A program made the position numbers and the translations under genes. From Nissolia schottii (taxonomy: Eukaryota > Streptophyta > Magnoliopsida > Fabales > Fabaceae), in assembly GCA_003254905.1 (NCBI GenBank), contig QANU01064559.1, positions 454,313 to 518,312 of the forward strand: a stretch of 64,000 nucleotides of DNA, in the 5' to 3' direction. Below the pieces are notes generated by a model. That model worked only from the letters and a program-made list of their open reading frames with translations. It was not told the DNA's origin and made no database searches. This document shows, piece after piece, positions 50,301 through 61,684 of the stretch (position 1 is its first letter; the number at the start of each line of letters is the position of its first letter).

Positions 50301-51157
50301 TAAAATGAAACTTTTAAAAAATTGATTTTTTTATAAATAAAAAAAATATTTCACGGGCTCACGAGCTAGCACACGGGCCGGGTCAAGTTTTTTTTCAAAT
50401 TTTCACGAACTTATTTTTTACATGTAAAGCCCATCCATTTAACCGGGCAAACGGGCAAGGCTCACGGGCCAGACTCATTTTGACAGCCCTACTTACAGGT
50501 CCACCAATTGGTGGTTAGGGTATTTGAACACAACATTTCTAAGCAAACAATCTTCTTCCTCTCTTTCTCTTTAAAAATGTTAATTCGTTATTGATAGAAT
50601 ATCGTATCAGTTCATAATCTATTCACAATTAAATAAGATTTCATTGATGCGTGACCCTTATTAAAATCTCGTCTAATGATAAATAAATAGTAAACTGACA
50701 CGATATCTCACAATGAGTACAGATAACGCAATTCTTCTATTCTATATGATTCTGTTATTAAACCACCATAACACGACACCCCGTTGTTCCTATACCTTTC
50801 TATTATTTCTTTATCTTTGTTAATTAATAAATAAATTAAATTAAAGAAAATATTTAATTTAATCTAAGGATAATTGGATTTTAAGACATGCTTAATTTTA
50901 ATGTTTGAAGATATGACTGGTTAGTTAGTGCAAAAGAATTTTACACAAACATCTCACTATTTTTTGACATGTTAGTACAAGTGATTAACTTGAGTTAGCG
51001 AGTATAAGGGTTAATTAATTTTAATATTGTGGCAAAATATATTTGCATGTCTATGTAATTTACCTTTTACAATGACAATGTAACTTTAGGTTGAGAGGAA
51101 TATTATTCTAGCTAAGGGTTAAAATATGTATCTAAAGTTAACAAACGTTTGTAAAAG
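47325..51157. repeat. segmental duplicate A1-C1 (distal BEL1 upstream region)
   Basis: Its first 1,070 bp match A0 at 30,948-32,000. The whole block matches about 59,890-62,985 in the same order. Landmarks are CCATGATTTTGGATAT, CTCTTGAGTCTTGACTATCC, GTCTTTTATAATAACATCA, GGTGGGTTGCAGTTAG-like and GATGCGTGATTTTGTCAC. No gene content. It is interrupted by a transposon at 49,677-50,491 that the other copy lacks. Confidence 0.85.
49677..50491. mobile_element. 815-bp hAT-like non-autonomous insertion
   Basis: Starts TAGGGCCGGGCC and ends CAGCCCTA. Both ends are rich in GGGCCGGG / CCCGTTT / ACGGGCC words in inverted orientation, and the core is AT-rich. The duplicated copy at 62,235-62,265 reads straight through (GTAGGTTTTAAAG...AAAGGTCCACC), giving the near-empty site. 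No perfect 8-bp target duplication remains. Confidence 0.7.
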
Positions 51158-51795
51158 TATTTATAAATAACTCACAAACGACGTAATCTCAAAATTGAAT
51201 CTAAGTCACAACAATATATAAACCAATGATCAATTGGGTGAGATTCGACATCTTCTATAAAATTTACCAATAACATGATAATATATAATTAATTATATAT
51301 ATAATCAATGAATACTTGAATGAAAAAATAATTACATGAATAAATACTTTCATATCTATCAAAGTTTTTTTTTTTTTTTTCCGTTTGTCACACAAGACAT
51401 TGTTCAACAATGATTGACATCAAAATTTGCTAATTATTTATTCTTTTTGCTTCCGATACCAAATTTTTCACTTTTATATATACACACAATTATATAAACA
51501 AAATATAAAAAAATTGTAGTTGGTGTTGGGAAGTAAGCAGTTTCTTTCATAATAAATAACACATTTTTTTTTCAATGCACCAAAGAAAAAAAAAGGCCAT
51601 TTTTTTTCATTGGTTGGTGCCCCCTTTGTCTCAATGAATAATAATAATAATAATTTTAAAAAGAAAAAACAAAGAAATCTATATATCTTGGGATTGCCAC
51701 TTGTCTTGGCTTCCCCAAACTGTGGATTCTTGTCTCTCTTTGGAAAAAAAAAAAAAAAAGCTTTGCTCTCTTGAACTTCTTCTCACTACACACTT

Positions 51796-51833
<38 letters not shown>

Positions 51834-51859
51834 TGTTGTTCCTTCTCTAAGCCTTTCAG
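51158..51859 (+). promoter_or_regulatory. proximal promoter and 5' UTR exon 1 of BEL1-like gene
   Basis: The promoter part is block B2 of the duplication. The leader has a (CT)n run at 51,801-51,828 and ends at a donor, CCTTTCAGGTATCTC (GT at 51,860). The acceptor TTATTACAG at 53,625 resumes the leader, so a 1.77-kb intron (51,860-53,625) splits the 5' UTR. No TATA box is certain. ATCTATATATCTTGG at 51,677 is a candidate region. Confidence 0.6.
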
Positions 51860-52628
51860 GTATCTCTCTCTCTCTTTCTTTCATCTCTTCACTTTTTTTA
51901 TTAAAAAAAAAATTATTTTATTTTTCTGTAGTATGGATTTTGTCATGTTATTCCACAACATAGTATAATGAGAAAAATAATATAAAAATAGAATAAGGTT
52001 GAGATGATGATTATGTTGTTTTTGGTAGTGGATGATGATGATCATGATGCTTCATATTGTGTGATTTTGATGAATTAATTAAGTAAAAATAGAAGAAGAA
52101 AATTAGATTGATAAAAATTTACTGTGGAGTTGGAAAAGGAAAAAAGAAAAAGAAAAAAGAAATGTTAACTTGTGCTTCAAATGGAGCTAGAGTTTAGATT
52201 TTTCAGCTCATGATTATGTGGTGTTTTTACATTGATTAGTGTTCTTTTTAAGGTTTTTCGGTTTTATCTGGTCAGTTGTGGTGTGTGGTGAATTATGGGA
52301 ATTTTGGGGTTTGTGTCCTTTTTTTATGCGTTTTGTTTGGTTTTCTGGGGCATTGTTGTGTCGTTTTGCATCGTTTTCTGTTACCTTTGTACCCTCAATT
52401 TTCTATCTGCTTTGCGTTGAAAAGAAGGTTTCCTTTTGCTTAGTTAACCTAACAAAGGGGCAAAATCCTATCTTTCTTAATGTATGGTTAGCTTAAGGTG
52501 AAAGTACCAAAGCTTATGTACATGTTCTTCTTCACAAATTTTAGCAGGAAAATGCAGAGCAGGATCTATATGTTAGTCAAATTAATGAACTATTATTGTT
52601 TCTTTCATGAATTTTGCTAACCAATGCT

Positions 52629-52763
52629 GTTAGAGCATTGGTTAAGGAACCAATAATGGTAGGTTTTCTTAAGATTGTATTACTTTCAATGCATTGAAGA
52701 TTTAAAAATCTTCCTTTTCAATAAAATACTTTCATTCTTGGTTCCTTAATCAGTGCCATAACT
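52629..52763. mobile_element. MITE in the BEL1-like 5' UTR intron
   Basis: GCATTGGTTAAGGAACCA at the left is mirrored by TGGTTCCTTAATCAGTGCC at the right, about 135 bp apart. A second inner palindrome (GAAGATTTAAAAATCTTC) lies between them. A terminal-inverted-repeat element without coding capacity. Confidence 0.65.
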
Positions 52764-52805
52764 TTTCCCTTCTTTTATAAGCATCTTGTTTCAAGCCAGT
52801 TAATA

Positions 52806-52985
52806 CACCCTAGGTACTGACACGTAGTGGTAAGTGAGTTATACTAGCAGGGTAAAGGACGAAGGTTCAAATTTTGTACAAATTAATTGTTGGGAGAGTC
52901 TCTTAGTTGTGACTGTGTCTGACGTAACGTTAGTTAGTCGAAAAGGTATGCGGAGATGTAGAAGACCAAGTACACCATGGTTAAA
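52806..52985 (+). mobile_element. possible second-family SINE
   Basis: ACGTAGTGGTAAGTGAG resembles a tRNA A-box, and GAAGGTTCAAATTTTG, 40 bases on, resembles a B-box. This is the spacing of a pol III promoter. No clear target duplication or tail seen. Confidence 0.35.
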
Positions 52986-53714
52986 CCCTATAAAAGTGGA
53001 GAAATTATTTTGTGATCGTGAAGCATCACGAGCATATCCAATATGACGCTATATGACCACACAATAATTTCTCATTAAATTGGGAATCTAATTAGAAGAT
53101 ATTACTTTGCAATTGCTTGGCATAGTGCACAGGCACATTGTAGGGTATGGGTTTGAACTTTGAACTTTGCGAAGAGAACTAAATTTTGTTCTTGTCCATG
53201 TTGGAGGGTAAATTCTTTTTTTAAAAAACAAGGCTAATGGAAATGAAATATGGGAATTGTTAAAGTATCTCATGCCTTTGACTTAATGAATTATTATTTC
53301 AAGTAAAATAGAGAAAATTGACAATTTATGACATTGAAATGTTAAGACTATAGCCCTTTATAATGTCGACCTTATAACACAAGTATAAAATACATTATGC
53401 AATTTATCATCTTTTTTAACTAAAAAAACACGAGAGAGTGTGACTTTTTCCCTTTCTTTACCCTCCTTTCCTTTCTGAAGCCAATGTTTTTGCAGTTAAT
53501 AATTGAACCAGAAGCTGCATTCTTATGTTATATCGTGCAATGTTCTCTACATGTCTCTGATACTGCATATGTTGTGTTGATTTTGCTTTATAACAACATA
53601 ATCTTTTTCTTTGTGCTTATTACAGGGCTTTTATTTTAAGCCTTCATCGCCAAATAAAATTGCATTGCAAAGAGGGTAACATTTTATACCTCAGCATCAC
53701 TGCTATTGAAGAAG

Positions 53715-53741
53715 ATGTCAATTGCTGAGACTTCATTGTGA
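53715..53741 (+). promoter_or_regulatory. upstream ORF in BEL1-like leader
   Basis: An eight-codon uORF (MSIAETSL, stop TGA) lies in the second leader exon, 69 bp before the main start. Upstream ORFs often lower translation of plant transcription factors. An effect here is only inferred. Confidence 0.5.
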
Positions 53742-53809
53742 AGGGGCTACAAATATAAGCCTCACATTTTTCCAATTGCGAAACAAATCATATATTATAT
53801 ATCATCATC

Positions 53810-56800
53810 ATGTTCCAGAACCAATCCTTTTCTTCAGGATCCTATGAGGACATGTTGTCTGGGACTACCCTATTACCTCATCATAACAACTACACTGAAT
53901 CCGTAGGATCACAAAGTGAGTTAAAGTTTATAACATCTCTATGTGACACGGTGACTATGCAGCCTGTTGATGAATCTGGCGCTGGCGATTCGTCCCGTGT
54001 TGTTGTTTCGAGGGCGCAATTGGGACTTGTAGACAGCGATCAGAACATGCAGGGGCAGGGCTTGTCCCTTAGCCTCGGGACAGTGATGCCTTCTATTGCA
54101 TCTGTGCCTCCCTTTCAGTACCAATATCCCAACAACGCTAGTTTCTCGTCGCTGATGAACAATGATTCTATGCAAAACTTAAAGCAGAATGATGCGCCTC
54201 TTAGAGAATACGATGAGGCCGCCCTGCATAAGGAATTGAGAAATGCCGAGTGCATGGAATCCGTGTCCTTTGGAGGATTTTACAAGAGGGAAGGTTTATG
54301 TAATGGTACACACCCCTCAGTGTGCCTTAATGAAGGGCAACCGGGTTTTTCCAACACTGTCCTGAACTCTCAATACCTTAAGGCAGCGCAGGAGTTGCTC
54401 GACGAGATAGTTAGTGTCCAGAAGGCTTTGAAGCAATCCAGATTGGAGAAACAGCAGAGTTTCTGCGACGGCCGATTGGATGGCTCCAAAGACTCCGATG
54501 GGAAATCTACTGGCCAATCTATGCAAATATCTTCAGGCCCCAGTGGCTCTACCGCGAACTCCTCGTCTGAGCTATCGCCCATGGAACGACAAAATTTGTT
54601 GGACAAGAAGACTAAACTCTTGGCCATGTTAGATGAGGTAAAACCTGCACACTGTTATTGGAAAAAACATAATTCTTTAATATTCCTTTTCATATAATTA
54701 GAGGGCGAGTCTTGACGGAATGGTAAGATTGTTGTCTCGTGACTTGGAGATCATGGGCTCAAATTCTAGAAACAGCCTCTTCGTTTGTGGGGATACAAAC
54801 CTCAATAGGTGGAACCTCGTGCATTGGGACACCCTTTTATTCCTTTTCGTATAATTACTTTGGTCCTTGCCCAATTTATTTGGAATTGTCATATAGTTGT
54901 TTTTCTAGTTTATCTTCAAAAATAAAACCATTCATTATAAGTCTTTTCTTAATTAGTTGCTTAAACTTTTGGCAGAGTATGTTTCAAATTATTCTGTGTT
55001 TACAATATCTGAAGTGCTCTATATTGCATCTATGGTGATCTCACTGGATACTAATTGCGATTATGAGTGATATAAATGATTTGGTTTCAAAATTGTAACT
55101 AACACTTAACCCTTTTTTCTATATACTCCTTAGGTAGATAAAAGATACAGACAGTACTGCCATCAGATGCAGATTGTGGTGTCAGCGTTCGACATGGTTG
55201 CCAGGTGCGGAGCAGCCGAGCCGTACACCGCGCTAGCCTTGCGTACAATCTCGCGCCACTTTCGATGCCTGCGTGACGCTATCAGCGGCCAGATTCAAGC
55301 GACTCAGAGGAGTCTCGGAGAACAAGAGGGGATACCGCGCCTCCGGAATGTTGATCAGCAGCTCAGGCAGCAAAAGGCCCTTCAGCAACTTGGTGTGATG
55401 AGACATGCTTGGAGACCTCAGAGAGGGCTTCCCGAGAGCTCAGTTTCGATACTCCGCGCATGGCTATTCGAGCATTTCCTTCATCCGTAAGTCACCCTAT
55501 ACTCATTATTTTCTTTGATTAATGGTATTGTGGCAATTTCCGGGTAAGTTTATTTTAATAATTGTCCTTAAAATTTGCTTTGGTGCCAGTTATCCAAAGG
55601 ATTCAGAGAAGATTTTGCTGGCAAGGCAAACAGGCTTGACCAGAAACCAGGTACAATAATTGATTTTCCTAAACTGTACAACATTGTATACAATCTATGA
55701 ATGATCTATTGAGTAGATGCTCAGATTAATTCTCCATAGGTTTTTGCGACATCAAGTTAGTCCTTTAAGATTTTTGACATTCATTTGTTCTCTTTATACC
55801 GAAAATGAACATCAATTAGTCCCATGGTGTATATTTTAGGCATAATTTGGTCCTTACGTTGGTTGTTATTTTATACTATGAAGGATGAAACTGATGTAAA
55901 CAAATCTATGAAGGACTAGTTCGATATCTTGCTTATTATTCGAGGACCGGTTCAACAGATATGATACACTCCAAGAATAAGTGATAACCTAGGCTTTAGG
56001 GTGCGTCTGTTCCGGATTCTGGAAATGTAAAAAGTTTGATTTTCTTTATGGTTTTTAAAAAGCCAAAATCATATTTTTCTGAGAAGCTAATTTTTTAGCT
56101 TCTGCTGAAAACAGATTATATTTAAAAGTAGTCTATACAAATATATTAGAACTGCTATTTTTAGTTTAAAAAAGTGAATTTGTTTTGTTAAATAAGCTGA
56201 AACAAATGCATCCGTAGTTCTGTACCATGGTGGCTAACCTATATTTTTGGTTCGTAATAGGTGGCAAATTGGTTCATCAATGCAAGGGTGCGTCTCTGGA
56301 AGCCGATGGTTGAAGAAATGTACAAAGAGGAGTTTGGCGATTCCGAGATGAGCTGCAACCTTTTATCCGAAAACGATGCACCTAAAGCTTCTTCAAGAGA
56401 CGATATTCAGGTATCTGATAACAAAAGTGAAGAAGCGTCACAGGACAACCTAGTAACTGTTGATAGTGTCATCCAACACAAGCAACTCCAAACTAGTGAT
56501 CATGGAGAACATTTCATGGATTCTAGTACTAGGAACAACCACCACCACCACAATAATCCATATTCAAATGCTTCTTCTATACCAATCAATAACCAAAATG
56601 TTGATGGTGGATGCTGCCTAATGGATTCTACTGCTATTCCTGCCACATATGATCTATCGGAGTTCGGAAACTTTGGCGGCCACGTGTCGCTCGCGTTGGA
56701 ATTGAGGAACTGTGATGAAAGGAGTGATAACCAGACGGCATCGTTGGCTTCTTCCTCGGAGGCTGATTTGCTAGATTATCATTTGACAGACCCCGGAAAG

Positions 56801-56851
56801 CAGCAACACAAGTTTGGGAATCCACATCTGTTGCATGAGTTTGTCGTATAA
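53810..56851 (+). CDS. BEL1-like TALE homeodomain transcription factor (BLH1-type)
   Basis: Four exons: 53810-54637, 55134-55486, 55590-55650 and 56261-56851. GT-AG introns and phases give 610 aa. The N-terminal region has a ZIBEL-like motif (GLSLSLGTV, about residue 82). The SKY box follows as [14 protein letters not shown] (about 187). The BELL domain spans exon 1 and 2 ([18 protein letters not shown] to [14 protein letters not shown]). The three-residue-loop homeodomain has the PYP loop at the exon 2/3 joint and [12 protein letters not shown] (about 417). VSLALELR near the C-terminus is a second ZIBEL-like motif, and the end is LLHEFVV. BELL proteins pair with KNOX partners and act in the nucleus in meristem and organ patterning. 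Sequence over the BELL and homeodomain is closest, from memory, to Arabidopsis BLH1. All key DNA-contact residues (W, F, N, R) are present. Intact gene. Confidence 0.96.
54701..54839 (+). mobile_element. SINE in BEL1-like intron 1
   Basis: Starts GAGGGCGAGTCTTGACGG, has the B-box region GGGCTCAAATTCTAG, and ends GTGCATTGGGACACCC. It is the same Au-like family as the pair in the beta-galactosidase gene. It is bounded by 18-bp direct repeats with one mismatch, TTCCTTTTCATATAATTA (54,683) and TTCCTTTTCGTATAATTA (54,840). Confidence 0.85.
56000..56217. mobile_element. MITE in BEL1-like intron 3
   Basis: Ends GGGTGCGTCTGTTCC and GCTGAAACAAATGCATCC are near-inverted repeats and match the family at 21,537-21,681. 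About 215 bp, non-coding. Confidence 0.55.
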
Positions 56852-57509
56852 ACATGTGAAAATGTGGATGTCTTGTCTCCCTTTTTTGGTTGAATTTTTC
56901 ACAGCATATATATCAATGTGTATTCATTATGCAACACATTATTAGTAGGTGAATTTTAGCTAGTTTGTTTCAGCTTTTGTTGCCATACTTGTACTATTTT
57001 GATCGTCGGAAAGGTAAATCGCGTCACTTTTACGGCTGTAAAAATACCATTCCACTGATTAGAGACGCTGATGAAGGTTCTGAATACTTGAATTTCGCGC
57101 GTTTTTTTGTTTCATTGATGGATGCGATGTCTCGTGTATTTATTTTGTAGGAGATGTTGCATTATTTGCTCAATGAATTTTGATGGCAAAACTTGGTGTT
57201 CTGTTGTATCTATGAACTATGATCCTTTTGTTCATGACTTGAACGTTGGCTTTTCAGCTGCACAATGATGTTCAATCTTGTTCTTTAACATCGTGGCTTT
57301 GATTCTTCCTCTCTTTTCCTTCTTGTCTTGACTATTATTTATATCCTTTTTTATTTTGTTTTTCATGAAATTCCACATGGCTTATAAAGATCTTACATAG
57401 TCTTTTGACAAAGACAAGTGTACACATCCACGTCATTAACAAATTCTTGTGATCATCGCAAAGTTTATCCCAAAACAACATTTCGAGCTCACAATTTTCA
57501 TTAGTTTCT

Positions 57510-57544
<35 letters not shown>

Positions 57545-57820
57545 GATTTTTAGGGTTAAACCGAAAGAATCACGCAAGCTATGAAGGAATTTTTTTTTTT
57601 CAAGAATAAAAGATACTTTCTTTTATTTATAAAGAAGTCTAACAACACTTACAAATAACAAAAATGAGCAATTTCATTTATTGGGTGAAGAGATATTTTG
57701 AAAAACAAATAACAAAAATGAACCTCTAATACCGACACTCACTTGGTTCAAATCGGTTGGTATTTGTTCTCTTACAAAAAGAAAGGGCAAGGGTTGGATC
57801 ATGGGTGAGCCGAGTAATGG
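56852..57820. other. BEL1-like 3' UTR and downstream intergenic
   Basis: Bases to about 57,190 probably hold the 3' UTR. An (AT)n microsatellite occupies 57,512-57,541. No gene recognised. Confidence 0.5.
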
Positions 57821-59480
57821 TGTAACGGCCCTTAGAAGGAGAAGCAAGAAAAAAAAAGGCACGTCTTGCATGAGACGTGAGGCAGCGAAGCCAGCACGCT
57901 GCAATAGCACAACATGTGGGCGCGCTGCAGTGCCCAATAGCGCCGCAACAAGTCTGAAAATTAGTCCTGCATGGTTTGCAGGAAGGGAGTCTCTTCCTCC
58001 CCCTATATATATGTGTGTGTATATATATAGAAGTTTTTCGTGAGTGTTTAGACTTACTAATTCACTCCAAAGCTTGATGTCACATTTTTGTGAAACTTTT
58101 CGCTCCAGTTATATTTTTATTTTTTTCTCCCTCTCATTTTTCGTTTGTGGGGAAGCAGTGCCTCCATGTAGGGTGTCAGGAGCTCCTAAGCCCCAGCTTA
58201 GCAGTCAGCCATGTTAAGGTGAGTGGCTTTCTTCACAGTCTATTTTAGACCATGTATTTATTTTTAAAGTTGTTTGTTTATTTATTTATTTTAGCATTAT
58301 GTTATTTAAGCATGTCTTATAAAATTCTACGATGTAGAATTTATTATTTTATTTATGAAGTTAGTTATTCTTTTATTTAATTAATTATTTTCTCATGACT
58401 ATTTATTTAGAAACTCTTTATTTATGAAGTAAATATTTACGAAGTTATTTTAGAAAATTATGAAAACTATTTTAGAACCACATGAGACCACATATTTTAC
58501 TACATTAAACAAATTCATGTGCATGTGTATGATTAGTTTCTTTAATAAAAGACCATGATTAAGGAAAATTTCTAGTGAGAGAAGACTTATGTTAAGGAAA
58601 TGTTCTAGCTAAGTACAAGACTTGGTACTTAAGATGTTTATTGTGACACACATTTCTTACTTGGGAACCTCCCTAAGCATGAAATCTTAATCTGCGTTTA
58701 TTTTTTCAAAATAAAACATTTAATAAATATATTAAGTCATGCTATGCTATCAGTGTCAGTTAAAAGATTACGTTATTATGATTATGTTATGTTATGTATT
58801 TAAAATTGTTTTCATGGGAGTATATCTAGGATAAAACTGTAAGTTAGCAACAACCTACATCGACTTTGGTATATATTGTATGATTGTAAAATAGAATATG
58901 ATTCATGTAGATTTAGGGCAAGACCGTAAAACTCGGACATGGCAGCCCGTGATGCCCGGTGTCATGTGTCATTTAGAGTAGGGCTAACTATCAGAAATCT
59001 ATGGATTCAGGTTGTATATCCCCAAGAGTTTTCAAAGTATCCTATGTCGTCGTGTGGATGACCTTTCACTGAGACTCTCCTCAGAGTTCTCACCCCTCAC
59101 CTCCCCCTCCAGTTACAAGTTACGAAGCAGCATAGCAGAGCATGGAGTTTATTGTCAGTGCAGCGACATCAAAATCCAAGAGTCAGCAGTTCACCTTGAG
59201 GTGAAGCTATTTATAGGAATTGTTAGTCTTATTTTTATTTTGTAATCAAGTTATGTCTAGAGTGCTCCAATTGTATACAGGCTGGATCCTCAGACCGATC
59301 GCGTATTTTATCACGTATATTTATGTTTAATGTAAAAGAATTTGTTTATTCATAAAAGACAAGATTTTATTTGTTTTTAATTAAGTTAAAGTGCACATTT
59401 TTATGAAAAACGTTCCTAAAGGCTTCCGTAAAGGAACTAGCCCCTTGTATGCCGATCACTTCCTAAGTTAGAGTGTGACA
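57821..59480 (+). mobile_element. solo LTR, gypsy-like, 1,660 bp
   Basis: Begins TGTAACGGCCC and ends GAGTGTGACA (TG...CA), flanked on both sides by the exact 5-bp repeat AATGG (57,816-57,820 and 59,481-59,485). TGTAACG...GTGACA ends are characteristic of plant gypsy LTRs. No second LTR or internal domain is present, so it arose by LTR-LTR recombination. The 80-codon frame near its start is not a gene. Confidence 0.85.
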
Positions 59481-59485
59481 AATGG

Positions 59486-59728
59486 GTGTGAGTTAAATAA
59501 TATGTGTAAATCTCATGCCACTTGATACGTGACAATAAAATTGCCACGTTAGCAACAAATGCCCCCAAACTAACTGCATGGACCAAAATAAAATAAAAAA
59601 TAAAAAAAAATTAGGCATTGAATTTAATTTTTATTTGGATGCAAATACAAAAAATAGTTACCTATATTAAGAAGGCAAAAATGAAACCAAGTAACTGTAA
59701 ATAGAAGTTGAGGTCCATAACAATTGTG
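59486..59728. other. short intergenic between solo LTR and tRNA-like gene
   Basis: AT-rich; nothing recognised. Confidence 0.4.
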
Positions 59729-59801
59729 GGGGATGTAATTCAGATGGTAGAGCACTGGCTTAGCATGCGAGAGGTATGGGGATTGATACCCTGCATCTCC
59801 A
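59729..59801 (+). tRNA. tRNA-Ala(AGC)-like, probably degenerate
   Basis: 73 nt with a complete cloverleaf outline. The acceptor GGGGATG pairs with CATCTCC (one G-T), followed by A as discriminator. The anticodon loop is TTAGCAT with anticodon AGC. Compared with the canonical plant tRNA-Ala there is an A-C mismatch and a wobble in the D stem, a G-G mismatch in the anticodon stem, two wobbles in the T stem, and TTGA where TTCGA-type B-box sequence is expected. No intron. A T-run follows, as a pol III terminator would. Probably a decaying copy. Confidence 0.7.
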
Positions 59802-59889
59802 CTTTTTCATTCAACTTTCTACAAATATTAAAATTTTATTTTAATTTTATAATAAATCATTTGTAGATTGTTGGTTTCCTTAATATGCC

Positions 59890-61633
59890 ACTGCGCCAAC
59901 AGCCCAAAGTTTCAACCTAGCCATGATTTTGGATATATATATTATGATGTGATTATCATGTCAAACAAATTAAAATCAATCGGAACTCATTTTGCACCTT
60001 TCAAGCCATAGTTAATTTGTTTTCGATTCAACAGGGATATTTGAGTTCTATTATTAAAAATTAATTAATAGCAAACAAGACAGACAGAAGCAACCAAAAA
60101 AAAATTAAAATCTAACAACCAACAACACAAATAAGGAGTTACAAAATAGATCGCGTCCTAACTTCTTTGACATTGCCATCGAGATTGGAAAAGGAGGCTA
60201 TAAATAAACATTTTTATGTAAGATGTGTTAATTTTTATATTAGTTAGTGTATAAAAATTAATCTCATAATCTAAATGGTCTAATATATAAAAAGTGAATA
60301 GTGCTCAACAAGAGAGGGAGTGAATAATGGATTAAAAAGATGTTGGAAGCAACACAAAATGCATGGACAATGTGAAATTCTAATATGTAGTCTCTCTCTA
60401 AAATATCTTTCTTCTTTCTCATTTTGACTCTCTCTAGAATATCGATTAAATTTCTTTCTCTCAGATATTCTTCAAAACCCACGGATGAAAGAAACCAATC
60501 TTGACTGAAGTCAAGGGACATAAAAAGTGCATTTATTTCAGGTTTTAAAAATTGATTTAAAATTTAAATTATATAAAACTCAAAAAATTGAGATTTTTTT
60601 TAGAAGCTATTATGTTTAACTTATCTAGATAAGTTAAAAGTAGTTTTTTTTAATTCAAATTATTTTAAAAAATTTATGAAATATAGTAAACTGATTATTA
60701 GAAAGAAAAAAAATAAAAGCATTTATTGGGTGGGCAAGGAAAATATATTAATATGGCCACGGAGAATATAACATATAACATTTTCATAAATGAAATGTAT
60801 GGTATATATGTGTTTGTAGATTGTTGTAGGATACATATTGTAGAGTCCTAGCTAGATCGCCATAAACTGTCTTAGTTGGCTCTTACGTCTTGACCATCCA
60901 GCTAATAACCAACAACCTATAAAAGCCTGAAAACTAAGCATTTGCCAAATGTCATTTTATAATACATCACTTGACCAAATAAAATGATTACAAATACTAA
61001 ATAAGGATAACGTGGACATGATCAATAAATGGAAAAGGGCAACAGAATGACTCTTATGTAAAAGTTAACATTATTCTATTACAAATCAAAGAAATTGTTA
61101 TCAAGGTAAAAGCTTTCTTTTAAAGTAACCTTTCTATTTTATTTAGCAAAACTTCATTCGATCAATATCACTCTCTCTTTCTCTGTTGAGAGAAATTATC
61201 ATAGCATGTATCTTTAAAATTAAATGTGAGACTCTCTCTCTCTCTATATATATATGACACACTGTAACAAGTACGAATGGACCTATGGCCCAATAACCCT
61301 ATTAGTGTTTAGGATATTATAAATAGTGAGAGAATGAAATTAGAGGGTATGGAATTTGTTAATGTCTTGATCCTACCTCTCTCTAGGATTTCTATCTTCT
61401 CTCTAGCTCATCTTCTTCCTTAGGAAGAAGCTCTATCTCTTTCATTGCATTGAAGTTCATATGCAGAAATTATCAAAAACATATATACAATTACTCATTA
61501 TCCTCCACAATTCCTCTATTACAATTTCACCTCGTTACCCACACATACAATTTATGATACAATGATATGATCAGCAAGGTTTGACTCACTTGATCAAACT
61601 TTGCTCATGTATTATTATGATTTTGGTTTGACT

Positions 61634-61684
<51 letters not shown>

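Noticed and set aside
53939..54627. Minus-strand ORFs of 69-85 codons
   Set aside because: Antisense shadows of BEL1-like exon 1.
57674..58043. ORFs of 80-87 codons
   Set aside because: They lie across the start of the solo LTR and share no features with known proteins.
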